From Actinoplanes lutulentus (lineage in GTDB: Bacteria > Actinomycetota > Actinomycetes > Mycobacteriales > Micromonosporaceae): 64,000 bases of DNA. Positions 36,743-43,865 of the stretch are shown one piece after another. Below the pieces are notes generated by a model, which did no database searches, was not told the origin of the DNA, and saw only the letters and a list, made by a program, of their open reading frames with translations. The translations under genes and the position numbers were made by a program. The stretch covers positions 1-64,000 of the forward strand of contig NZ_QLMJ01000016.1 of assembly GCF_003259845.1 (NCBI RefSeq). The letters run 5' to 3'. The stretch's first letter is position 1. Each line of letters starts with the position of its first letter.

Positions 36743-36784
36743 AAATCCACAAGATCCGCAAGGGCTCGCCGATCTTGTGGATTT
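36743..36784. repeat. Perfect 14-bp stem-loop
   Basis: AAATCCACAAGATC (36743-36756) pairs exactly with GATCTTGTGGATTT (36771-36784) around 14 bases. It is AT-richer than the surroundings. No coding gene is nearby on either side for 350 bp. Confidence 0.75.
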
Positions 36785-36910
36785 CTGCGCAACCAGTTCG
36801 GGGGAAGTCGACAAGACCAGAAACGGGCGCGCGCGAAGACGTGCAGCTGACGATTGCCAGCTAAACCCCGATCGCACAAAAGGTCTCCAGCCGGCCGCCG
36901 GGCGCCAGGC

Positions 36911-36958
36911 AGTCGGGCAGTCGGGCAGTCGGGCGATCAGGCGATCAGGCGATCAGGC
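36911..36958. repeat. Tandem 8-bp repeats AGTCGGGC x3 and GATCAGGC x3
   Basis: Three exact copies of AGTCGGGC (36911-36934) run straight into three exact copies of GATCAGGC (36935-36958). Further on, a 23-bp near-duplicate (AAGCACCCGGCAGAACGGTGGC at about 36976, with a copy at 37004) is present. The whole 36342-37258 stretch has no credible gene. Confidence 0.8.
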
Positions 36959-37129
36959 GGGGCGGTGACCTCGCCAAGCACCCGGCAGAACGGTGGCCCC
37001 GCTAAGCACCGGACAGAACGGTGACGCTATCCAGAACGGGCAATGGCGCCACCGGGACCCAGGCGATTACTCGGTTCCGGCGATGGCGAGCCTCGGCGGG
37101 ACCGGGGCCAAGAGCTGATCCGGCCACAA

Positions 37130-37263
37130 GCTGGCCCGATCAGGCGCTAGCCCAGTCAGGCGCGCTGGCCCGATCAGGCGCTGGCCCAGTCAGCCGCGCT
37201 GGCCTGGTCACGGGCTGGCCCAAGTCAGCCGCGCTGGCCTGGTCAGGGGCTGGCCCAGTCAGG
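37130..37263. repeat. 34-bp tandem repeat, about 3.9 copies
   Basis: Units at 37130-37163, 37164-37197, 37198-37232 and 37233-37263 start GCTGGCC and contain CCCAGTCAG or CCCAAGTCAG near the end. The first two differ at only two positions. The last unit runs into the stop codon of the minus-strand gene at 37259. Likely length-variable (a VNTR). Confidence 0.8.
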
Positions 37264-38371
37264 AGCTGATCGGGGTTAGGTTGGGCTCGGGGTGGTGGGT
37301 GGCTGCTCGGATGGCTGCGGCCAGGGATAGGGCGGCTAGCGCTGTGGCGATCAGCACCGCGTAGGCCGGGATCTGGTCGTGGGGGCCGTAGCCGACGTAC
37401 TGGTTGGAGGCGTGCGGGTCGTAGGTCATCACCTGGTAGAACTCGCAATAGGCCACGGAGGCCGGGACCGCCGTCGCTGTCAGGGCCAGGGCGGACAGGG
37501 CGGCCGCTGTCCGGCGGGGGCGGGAGCCGGCCGTGCGCATGCGGTCGGACACCGTGCGCATGCGGTCGGACGCCGTGCCCATGCGGTCGGACGCCGTGCG
37601 CATGCGGTAGGAGACGGCCGCGGTCAGCAGCCAGCCGGTGAGGGCGCCTAGCAGCAGGCCCGCGATCGTCAGGGGCACGATCGCACCGGTCACGTCGGTC
37701 GTGATGTCCAGGCTCCCGAAGCTGCCGCCGTCCATGTCCGGCCATGGCCCGCCGTCCATGGTCGAGGTGGCGCCCTGGAGAGTCAGGCCGTCTTTCGTCG
37801 CGGTGAACTGGGCGGCCCGCTCCGGGGCGACGGTTTCCTCGGGGGTGCCGAACCCGATGGCGATCTTGTTGATCGCCTCGGTGAAGGACGTGATGTGCCA
37901 GCCGGCCGCGGTCAGGGCGGTCTTGACCCGATCGGGGTCGTAGGTGCCGGCACCGCGAGTGGTGGCGATGATGCCGGGACCGTTCATCGCGGTCTGCCAC
38001 TGCTCGATGCTGGGCCCCGGCAAGCCGGCCATGGCCGAGGTGAGCGCGCTCGTCTCGGCGGGTGACGGCACCCGATCGGCGCTCTGCCAGGCCAGCCAGT
38101 TGCCGGCGACGGCACCGAACCCGCCCAGCGTCACGGTGGCCAGCAGGGCGGCCAGCACGGTCAGCGGGCGCAGCGGCACCCGGAATCGCTGCCGCAGGCC
38201 GGAGGCGACCAGGTGCAGGGTCTGCCCGGCGGTGAGCCGCCCGTTGCCGTCGTCGGCGAGGTCGAACAGCGTCGTGAGGATCTCGTCGCCGTGCCGGCGG
38301 CGGTAGGCGCCCGGGTACGCGAAAAGCAACCGCCGGTAGCGCCGCTCGTCCTGAATGCTGATCGTGGTCAT
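37259..38371 (-). CDS. PadR-coupled membrane protein with heptad repeat
   Basis: 370 aa. The N-terminal RYRRLLFAYPGAYRRRHGDEILTTLFDLADDGNGRLT is the conserved head of actinobacterial membrane proteins that travel with PadR regulators. A helix follows (LTVLAALLATVTLGGFGAVAG), then an external domain of about 120 residues and three more helices. Between the second and third helices lies a 7-residue repeat, four copies of the type DRMRTAS, built on a 21-bp DNA repeat near 37530-37620. Its start overlaps the padR-type gene by 4 bases. Function unknown. Confidence 0.75.
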   Translation of the reverse strand: MTTISIQDERRYRRLLFAYPGAYRRRHGDEILTTLFDLADDGNGRLTAGQTLHLVASGLRQRFRVPLRPLTVLAALLATVTLGGFGAVAGNWLAWQSADRVPSPAETSALTSAMAGLPGPSIEQWQTAMNGPGIIATTRGAGTYDPDRVKTALTAAGWHITSFTEAINKIAIGFGTPEETVAPERAAQFTATKDGLTLQGATSTMDGGPWPDMDGGSFGSLDITTDVTGAIVPLTIAGLLLGALTGWLLTAAVSYRMRTASDRMGTASDRMRTVSDRMRTAGSRPRRTAAALSALALTATAVPASVAYCEFYQVMTYDPHASNQYVGYGPHDQIPAYAVLIATALAALSLAAAIRAATHHPEPNLTPISS

Positions 38372-38694
38372 CGGGCGACTCCCAGGTTGGGGAAGCGGCG
38401 CAGGCCGGCCTCGGCCGCGGCGGCGTTACGGCGCAGGCGCTCGACCTGGGTGGACAGAGCGGCGGCACCGTCGCTGGTGAGCCGGTAGTAGCGCCGGAGG
38501 CGGCCGTCGACCGTCTCCTCCCGGTCGACCTCGACGAGCCCCTGCTCGGACAGCCGGTCGAGGGCACCGTAGAGCGTGCCGGGCCGCAGCACCACCTCGC
38601 CCTGGGACAGGGTCTGGACGGAGCGGATCACCCCGTAACCATGCGAGGGCTCCTCCGCCAGGGCGGTGAGGATCAAGAAGGTGGGTTCCTGCAT
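38368..38694 (-). CDS. PadR-family transcriptional regulator
   Basis: 108 aa, the small PadR type with only the winged helix and a short dimer helix. It begins MQEPTFLILTALAEEPSHGYGVIRSV and contains LRPGTLYGALDRLSEQGLVEVDREETVDGRLRRYYRLTSDG (about 36-77). PadR proteins repress promoters and release on binding small ligands. The stop overlaps the start of the membrane-protein gene (ATGA), and a dyad overlaps its own promoter, so autoregulation is likely. Confidence 0.92.
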   Translation of the reverse strand: MQEPTFLILTALAEEPSHGYGVIRSVQTLSQGEVVLRPGTLYGALDRLSEQGLVEVDREETVDGRLRRYYRLTSDGAAALSTQVERLRRNAAAAEAGLRRFPNLGVAR

Positions 38695-38702
38695 GGGCGG
38701 TG

Positions 38703-38740
38703 ACGTTACGCTCGACTGAATATAACGTCAACCGTTATAT
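38703..38740 (-). promoter_or_regulatory. padR promoter and dyad operator; leaderless start likely
   Basis: On the minus strand TTGACG (38726-38731) and TAACGT (38703-38708) are 17 bp apart. The ATG (38692-38694) begins 8 bases after the -10, so the mRNA probably starts at or one or two bases before it. ATATAACG (38720-38727) and CGTTATAT (38733-38740) form a perfect dyad over the -35, as expected of a PadR operator. Confidence 0.65.
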
Positions 38741-39142
38741 GACCGGCTCGCCGCCCCACGTCTCGGGGGCGACGTCATCGAGGGTCTCGGAGAACGTCCA
38801 GTGGTGCCCGGCCAGGTCCTCGGCCTGGTACTGCCGCTCGCCGAACTCGAAGTCGACCGGCTCCAGGAGGATGCGCGCGCCGTGCGCCCGTGCCTTTTCG
38901 CAGTGCGCCCGCACGTCGTCCACCCGCACCATCACCGCGTGGGTGACCTCGCCGGGCCGTGGCGGACGGCGGTCCTTCGCCACGTCGGCGACGATCAGGG
39001 CGCCGTCGCCGCACCGCATCTGGGCCCGGTGGTTCTCGCCGATGCGGATCCGCTCGGCGAACCCGAACGCCGCCGACAGCCAGGCGACCGCCTCACGGAC
39101 GTCCGGGTAGGTCAGGATCGGCACCACTGCGGCCGCCGGCAT
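38735..39142 (-). CDS. VOC-superfamily (glyoxalase/bleomycin-resistance-like) protein
   Basis: About 135 aa with the beta-alpha-beta-beta-beta duplication of VOC proteins: AVVPILTYPDVREAVAWLSAAFGFAERIRIGENHRAQMRCGDGALIV, then VMVRVDDVRAHCEKARAHGARILLEPVDFEFGERQYQAEDLAGHHWTFSET. The second half closely matches PhnB/glyoxalase-like stand-alone proteins. Start uncertain: ATG 39142 or 39160. Either overlaps the 3' end of the next gene upstream on this strand. Its stop codon lies in the padR operator. Confidence 0.8.
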   Translation of the reverse strand: MPAAAVVPILTYPDVREAVAWLSAAFGFAERIRIGENHRAQMRCGDGALIVADVAKDRRPPRPGEVTHAVMVRVDDVRAHCEKARAHGARILLEPVDFEFGERQYQAEDLAGHHWTFSETLDDVAPETWGGEPVI

Positions 39143-39899
39143 GGAGCGATTGGCCTTCATGGAAACCGAGTATGGCGCGCTGGACACCGAGGATGTCGGA
39201 CAGTGTGTAGAGGCCCTCCCCCGGGCGGGGCTCCTCGCCAACCGGTCCGTCCGGCTGCCCGGAGGCGATCACCACGACCTGCCCGGCGGGATCGGGTACG
39301 TAGGTCATGCCGATCACGGCGAACCGGGCTCTGCCCCGGTCTCGGGCTGACGGCCGGCCCACCAGCTCGGACGGTACCGGAACGCGGTCGAAGACGCCCT
39401 GGTAGAACTCGACGATCGGGTACTCGTTGGCGCCGTGCACCTCGCGTACGAAAGCGGCATGAAAGCGTGAGCGGAGCTCAAAGCTGATGACATCGCCGGG
39501 GCGGTGGAAGGTCGTGGGCTTCGGCTGCCGGGGCCTGCGGGTCAGCGGCACCGGCGGTGACAGCAGCAGCTCTCTGATCGCCGGGACCTGCCGGGAGAAC
39601 GCGTCGGACAGCACGACGCCACGTTCGAGTTCGTCGATGGCCGTCAGGGCCTGATCGGTGATGTCCGGTGACGCCATGCCGTACTTGTGCAGCAGGGCGG
39701 CGAGCGCGAGCCGGACCTTGGCACTGTCGAGACGGGGTCGCCAGCGCTCCAGAATCGGCCCGGTCACCGCCTCACGGAGCGCGTCCGGGCTCTTCGTGGC
39801 GCCGAGCATCTGGTGCCCGATTCCGCGCGCGAGGTCTTCGTCGAGGGCCTTGACCAGGCCGGAAGCCGCCAGTTTGTCCACAATCTGCTGATGCCGCAC
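39093..39899 (-). CDS. Hypothetical protein
   Basis: About 268 aa from a GTG at 39899, since the longer frame starts inside the repeated operator to its left. Not recognised. The N-terminal 100 residues are helical (IVDKLAASGLVKALDEDLARGIGHQMLG). A Pro/Arg linker (PVPLTRRPRQPKPTTFHRPG) precedes a beta-rich C-terminal part (DVISFELRSRFHAAFVREVHGANEYPIVEFYQGVFDRVP; RARFAVIGMTYVPDPAGQVVVIASG). The end overlaps the VOC gene by about 50 bp in another frame, so one of the two ends may be mis-set. Confidence 0.55.
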   Translation of the reverse strand: MRHQQIVDKLAASGLVKALDEDLARGIGHQMLGATKSPDALREAVTGPILERWRPRLDSAKVRLALAALLHKYGMASPDITDQALTAIDELERGVVLSDAFSRQVPAIRELLLSPPVPLTRRPRQPKPTTFHRPGDVISFELRSRFHAAFVREVHGANEYPIVEFYQGVFDRVPVPSELVGRPSARDRGRARFAVIGMTYVPDPAGQVVVIASGQPDGPVGEEPRPGEGLYTLSDILGVQRAILGFHEGQSLHAGGRSGADPDLPGRP

Positions 39900-39919
39900 G
39901 TCGTGAGTCTGCCAGTTGA

Positions 39920-39965
39920 CTTGTCTCAAGTGTTGTCTCAAGCTGATGCGACAAGACTTGAGACA
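39920..39965. promoter_or_regulatory. Three TGTCTCAAG boxes in divergent promoter
   Basis: TTGTCTCAAG lies at 39921-39930 and 39933-39942. An inverted copy CTTGAGACA is at 39957-39965. The first extends to the dyad CTTG-TCT-CAAG. They sit between the hypothetical gene and the membrane-protein-GntR pair, so the GntR protein is the likely binder. Confidence 0.65.
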
Positions 39966-39979
39966 TCGAGGTGATCGTC

Positions 39980-40744
39980 ATGGCCGATGAGATCGAGCAG
40001 GCCGGTGTGTGGCTCGCCCAGCACGGGCTGGCGAGCGAGCGGGCGACACCGCTGATCGCCGCCCGGCTGACGGTCCGGCGGCGAGCGGGCATCGCTGCCA
40101 GCGTGCTGCTCGCCCTGTTCCTGATCGTGGTCGCCCTCGTCTACACGCTCACCCTTCGCGACGAGGCACACCCGAGTACGTCTCTGCTGTATCTGAGCGC
40201 CGCGGTGATCGCGCTGGTGGCGGGCCTGGCGCTGATCGACAGGCAGGTGCGCCGGGCCGACCGGCGGGCCGCCGCGACGCTGGTGCGGCGGGTGGCCCAT
40301 CCGGGGCGGCTCGGCTGGCGTACCGTCCTGGGCCTGCCGCGTGCGGTTTTCGCTGTTGTCACGTTCGCCGGGGCGCTGGTGGCGGCGATCTGCGCCCTGC
40401 CGGGCATCGAGGCGGCGATCCTGCTCATCGGGCTGTGCGGGGTCGCGGCCGGCATGGGCGTGCAGCTGCGTCACCTGCTCACCCATCCGGCGGTGGCCGA
40501 CGACGAGGTGTCGCTGACCGCCGACGCCATCATGCGGGTCGAGGACGCCCGCAACCTGGCCGCGCCGACCGTGGTGTGGTGCCTGCCCGTGGTGTCGCTG
40601 CTGGCCGCGGTGCCGGGCTGGTGGACGGCCGCCTGGCTCGTCTTCATCGTGCTGGGCACCGTCGCACTCATCGTGATCAACGCGCGGACCCCGTCCAGCG
40701 GCACGGTGGCGCGGCTCGCCATGGGTGTGACGGTGAACCCGTGA
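39980..40744 (+). CDS. Polytopic membrane protein coupled to a GntR regulator
   Basis: 254 aa with six predicted helices in three hairpins: AGIAASVLLALFLIVVALVY, LLYLSAAVIALVAGLAL, AVFAVVTFAGALVAAICALPGIEAAILLIGLCGV, then VVWCLPVVSLLAAVPGWWTAAWLVFIVLGTVALIVI. Start at ATG 39980, with GAGG 8 bases upstream. The stop overlaps the next gene's GTG by 4 bases. Such permease-like proteins accompany YtrA-type regulators in antibiotic-stress modules; whether this one moves anything is unknown. Confidence 0.75.
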   Translation: MADEIEQAGVWLAQHGLASERATPLIAARLTVRRRAGIAASVLLALFLIVVALVYTLTLRDEAHPSTSLLYLSAAVIALVAGLALIDRQVRRADRRAAATLVRRVAHPGRLGWRTVLGLPRAVFAVVTFAGALVAAICALPGIEAAILLIGLCGVAAGMGVQLRHLLTHPAVADDEVSLTADAIMRVEDARNLAAPTVVWCLPVVSLLAAVPGWWTAAWLVFIVLGTVALIVINARTPSSGTVARLAMGVTVNP

Positions 40745-41106
40745 TCGTCATCGACTCGGCGTCGCCGGTTCCGCCGTTCGAGCAGCTCCGGGGGCAGCTG
40801 GCCCGGCAGATCCAGGACCGCAGTCTCGCGGTGGGCGCCCGGCTGCCGGCGATCCGCCGTCTCGCCGCCGACCTGGGGCTGGCGGTGAACACGGTCGGCC
40901 GGGCGTACCGGGAGCTGGAGGACGCGGGGCTGATCGAGACCCGGGGCGCGGCGGGGTCGTTCGTGTCGGCGGCCGGTGAGCAGGGGCGGGAGCGGGCGTT
41001 GCGGGCCGCTGCCGAGTATGCGGCGGTGGTCGCCAGCGTCGGGATCGACACCGACGAAGCCGTCCGGATCATTCGGGCCGCACTGCTCAACGGGTCGGCG
41101 GGCTGA
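40741..41106 (+). CDS. GntR-family regulator, YtrA subfamily
   Basis: 121 aa from a GTG coupled to the membrane-protein gene. The winged helix is VPPFEQLRGQLARQIQDRSLAVGARLPAIRRLAADLGLAVNTVGRAYRELEDAGLIETRG (about 10-69). The short helical tail of about 50 residues is typical of YtrA-type regulators, which repress neighbouring transporter genes and respond to cell-envelope antibiotics. The TGTCTCAAG boxes at 39920-39965 are the probable targets. Confidence 0.9.
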   Translation: MIVIDSASPVPPFEQLRGQLARQIQDRSLAVGARLPAIRRLAADLGLAVNTVGRAYRELEDAGLIETRGAAGSFVSAAGEQGRERALRAAAEYAAVVASVGIDTDEAVRIIRAALLNGSAG

Positions 41107-41293
41107 GGCCCGCGGCGGGATCGGACGATTGCGCGTTGGCCGGGCCCAGGGAAGCGTCGTGGACGATCGTGCTGTCGTCGGATTTGCGGGTGCCGTCGAG
41201 GTCGACGTCGGGATGGGTGGAGCGCAGGTGCGCGGCCATCTCGGCGTCGGGGAAGTCGCGCTCGCCGGGCGGGCACAGGTTGCAGGTCGCCAT
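41087..41293 (-). CDS. Small C2H2-type zinc-finger protein
   Basis: 68 aa. CNLCPPGERDFPDAEMAAHLRSTHP has a CxxC and an HxxxxH pair spaced like a C2H2 zinc finger (Cys 4 and 7, His 22 and 27). The C-terminal half is polar and disordered-looking. It overlaps the end of the GntR gene on the other strand by 20 bp. Small proteins of this kind occur in actinobacteria with no assigned role. DNA or RNA binding is possible. Confidence 0.6.
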   Translation of the reverse strand: MATCNLCPPGERDFPDAEMAAHLRSTHPDVDLDGTRKSDDSTIVHDASLGPANAQSSDPAAGLSPPTR

Positions 41294-41371
41294 GACACTC
41301 TCTTACCCCGTTGGCACGGTTCCGGTGTTCAAAGGACAGGAACTGACCGCAATCGCGGCCAGGATGGACCT

Positions 41372-41749
41372 ATGACAGCGACGTGGAAGATTGAGCTCAT
41401 TCCCGTGCCGGTCACTGATGTCGACCGGGCCAAGGCGTTCTACGAGCGGATCGGCTTCATCGCCGACCACGATCACCAGGTGCACGAGGGCCTGCGGTTC
41501 GTGCAGCTCACGCCGCCCGGGTCGGCGTGCTCGATCGTGATCGGGGACGGGATCACCGAGAAGGTGCCGGGCAGCCAGGAGATCCAGGTTGTCGTGGCGG
41601 ACGCCGAGGCGGCTCGGAAACAGCTGCTGGCGGCGGAGGTCGAGGCCGGCGAGGTGGACGTGCAGCCGTGGGGCAACTTCGTGTACTTCCGGGACCCGGA
41701 CGGCAACAGCTGGTCGTTGCAGGCCATCGAGTACCGGCCCCAGGGCTGA
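41372..41749 (+). CDS. VOC-superfamily protein
   Basis: 125 aa. MTATWKIELIPVPVTDVDRAKAFYERIGFIADHDHQVHEGLRFVQLTPPGSACSIVIG and IQVVVADAEAARKQLLAAEVEAGEVDVQPWGNFVYFRDPDGNSWSLQAIEY give the paired beta-alpha-beta modules. His (about 37) and Glu at the end of each module may form a metal site as in glyoxalase I or extradiol enzymes. AGGATGG lies 5 bases before the ATG. Substrate unknown. Confidence 0.85.
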   Translation: MTATWKIELIPVPVTDVDRAKAFYERIGFIADHDHQVHEGLRFVQLTPPGSACSIVIGDGITEKVPGSQEIQVVVADAEAARKQLLAAEVEAGEVDVQPWGNFVYFRDPDGNSWSLQAIEYRPQG

Positions 41750-41825
41750 CCCGTGAGGTGACGCCGGGGCCGGCGGCGGTGTGAGCCGGCGGAAGGGACG
41801 TCAGTCGCCCGGAGGATCACGGGGG

Positions 41826-41849
41826 CTTTTCGGTACGCGTACCGAAAAG
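41826..41849. promoter_or_regulatory. Perfect 24-bp palindrome upstream of the STM4015 cluster
   Basis: CTTTTCGGTACG is followed directly by its exact reverse complement, with no loop, 88 bp before the GTG of the first cluster gene. A loop-free perfect dyad is what a dimeric repressor would bind, not a terminator. The remaining leader (41857-41882) carries a motif also found at 36815-36838. Confidence 0.75.
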
Positions 41850-41937
41850 GGAGAGGGACCAAAAACGGAGCGCGCGCGAAAGTGTCGGTGGGGGCTGCTA
41901 GGTTTCCGGCGTTGTCGACGGCGGCCGAGGGAGTCCG

Positions 41938-42858
41938 GTGACCATCAACGAGTTTCTGACGACGTTCGCGGGGCTGCCCGTGGTGGCGGCTGACGCGCCG
42001 GAGAGCCCGGGTGATCCGGGGGCGGTGGCGTGGCGGATCGACATGGAGTATGAAGCGAGCGAGGACGATTTCACCGCCGCGTTCTCGCAGCTCCTGGACC
42101 GGATCGGGCCGCAAGGGCCGACCGCGCTGATCATCGGTGAGTGGGGCGAGGCGAACGACACGCCGTTCCCGGTGGAGCTGCTGGTCGACAACGCGGAGCG
42201 GATGCCGCATCTGAGGGCGCTGTTCATCGGGGAGATGAGCTTCGAGCAGTGTGAGATCTCCTGGATCCAGCAGACCAATCTCACGCCGATCCTGCTCACG
42301 TTCCCGCAGCTGGAGAGCCTGTGGGTGCGCGGGTCGCAGGATCTCGCCTTCAAGAAACGCATCCATCATCAGGGGCTGCGGGAGCTGGTGCTGCAGTCCG
42401 GCGGGCTGCCCGCGAGCGTGGTGGAGAACGTCGCCGGCTGGGACGTGCCCAACCTGACGCATCTGGAGTTGTGGCTCGGCGTCGACAACTACGGCGGTGA
42501 CGCGACCATCGACGATCTGGCGCCGATCCTGGCCGGGCGGTCGCTGCCGGCGCTCACCCACCTCGGCCTGCGCAACGCGGAGATCGCCGACCAGATCGCT
42601 GAGGCGGTCGCGGCGGCGCCGATCGTCGCCCGGCTGACCAGCCTCGACCTGTCGAAAGGCACGCTCGGTGACGCCGGTGGTGAGGCGCTGCTGGCCGGGC
42701 AGCCGCTCACCCATCTGAAAACGCTCGATCTGAGCCACCACTTCCTGTCGCCGGAGCTGGCGCAGCGGATCGTCGAGGAGCTGCCGGGTGTCGCCGTCGA
42801 CGTGTCCGACCGGCAGCAGGAGGAGGAGTGGGGCCGCTACACAGCGGTCTCGGAGTGA
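41938..42858 (+). CDS. STM4015-family leucine-rich-repeat protein
   Basis: 306 aa from a GTG with GAGGGA upstream. After an N-terminal domain (MTINEFLTTFAGLPVVAADAPESPGD to about 85), leucine-rich repeats follow: LESLWVRGSQDL, LRELVLQSGG, LTHLELWLGVDNYGGD, LTHLGLRNAEIADQIAEAV, LTSLDLSKGTLGDAGGEALL, LKTLDLSHHFLSPE. It is soluble and probably cytoplasmic. LRR folds bind protein or peptide, so it may recognise the substrate of the cluster's enzymes. It is the first gene of a five-gene unit always found together in many bacteria (family knowledge). Confidence 0.88.
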   Translation: MTINEFLTTFAGLPVVAADAPESPGDPGAVAWRIDMEYEASEDDFTAAFSQLLDRIGPQGPTALIIGEWGEANDTPFPVELLVDNAERMPHLRALFIGEMSFEQCEISWIQQTNLTPILLTFPQLESLWVRGSQDLAFKKRIHHQGLRELVLQSGGLPASVVENVAGWDVPNLTHLELWLGVDNYGGDATIDDLAPILAGRSLPALTHLGLRNAEIADQIAEAVAAAPIVARLTSLDLSKGTLGDAGGEALLAGQPLTHLKTLDLSHHFLSPELAQRIVEELPGVAVDVSDRQQEEEWGRYTAVSE

Positions 42859-43865
42859 TGCCTCTCGCCGTCGTCGGTAATCCGGCCAACCGGCGGGTCA
42901 CGCTGTTCCTGGACGCGGTGCGGCGGGCCGGGCTGCCCGCGCCTGAGGTCTATCCGTGGCGTGACGTGCTGGTTTCCGGCCGGGTGCCGGGTCCGGACTG
43001 TCTCGTGCGCATCGATTCGCCGGGTGAGGACGCCGAGGTTGATCAGCTCTTGCGGTCGGGTTCTCCCGCGTTGGACGGGCAGATCCTCGGGACCGCTGCC
43101 GCTTTCGCCGGGCTGCGGGTCGCGCTGGCCCGGGTCGAGGCCGGCGGCGGGACGCTGCTGAACCAGCCCGCCGACATCCTGACGATGACGTCCAAGCCGG
43201 ACTGTCACGCGCTGCTGTCCGCCGCCGGGATCCCGGTGCCGGACGCGCTTCCGCCGGTCAGCGGCTATGCCGAGTTGCGGGCGTCCGGCTGGAACCGCGT
43301 CTTCGTGAAACCCGCCTACGGCTCGTCCGCCTCCGGCGTGCTCGCTCTCGCCGCCTCCGGGCGGCGGGTCATGGCGGTCACCTCGGTCGAGCTCAGCGGT
43401 GGGTTGCTCTTCAACAGCCTTCGGGTACGCCGATACGACGACGAATCCACCATCGCCGCGATCGTCGACGGGCTGGCGCCGGACGGGCTGCACGTCGAGC
43501 GGTGGTTTCCGAAAGCCTCCCTCGGTGACCGGGTCCTCGACCTGCGGGTGCTGGTCATCGCCGGGGAGCCCCGGCACATCGTGGTCCGGACCAGCCGGTC
43601 GCCGATGACGAACCTGCACCTCGGCAACGCGCGCGGTGATGTGGACGCCGTCCGGGCGGCGGCCGGGGAGACGGCGTGGGCGGCGGCGATGGAGACCTGC
43701 GCCCGGGTGGGTGCATTGTTTCCGCGTACCCTGCACGTCGGTGTTGATCTCATGTTCCGGGCGGGGTGGCGTGACCATGCGGTGGCCGAGGTGAACGCGT
43801 TCGGTGACCTGCTCAACGGCCACGACACCTACGGTGACCAGGTGGCGGCGATATGCGTTCGCTGA
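42858..43865 (+). CDS. STM4014-family ATP-grasp-like protein
   Basis: 335 aa. The start shares one base with the previous stop (TGATG). An N-terminal alpha/beta domain (MPLAVVGNPANRRVTLFLDAVRRAGLPAPEVYPWRDVL) precedes an ATP-grasp core: LLNQPADILTMTSKPDCHALLSAAGIPVPDALP, then FVKPAYGSSASGVLAL with the ATP-binding Lys (about 155), and VGVDLMFRAGWRDHAVAEVNAFGDLLN with the metal-binding Glu/Asn (about 315-320). ATP-grasp enzymes join a carboxylate to an amine or thiol. That suggests ligation or peptide modification within this cluster. Confidence 0.88.
   Translation: MPLAVVGNPANRRVTLFLDAVRRAGLPAPEVYPWRDVLVSGRVPGPDCLVRIDSPGEDAEVDQLLRSGSPALDGQILGTAAAFAGLRVALARVEAGGGTLLNQPADILTMTSKPDCHALLSAAGIPVPDALPPVSGYAELRASGWNRVFVKPAYGSSASGVLALAASGRRVMAVTSVELSGGLLFNSLRVRRYDDESTIAAIVDGLAPDGLHVERWFPKASLGDRVLDLRVLVIAGEPRHIVVRTSRSPMTNLHLGNARGDVDAVRAAAGETAWAAAMETCARVGALFPRTLHVGVDLMFRAGWRDHAVAEVNAFGDLLNGHDTYGDQVAAICVR

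Noticed and set aside
37130-37263. 34-bp repeats that could suggest CRISPR
   Set aside because: Units are contiguous with no spacer and no cas gene near.
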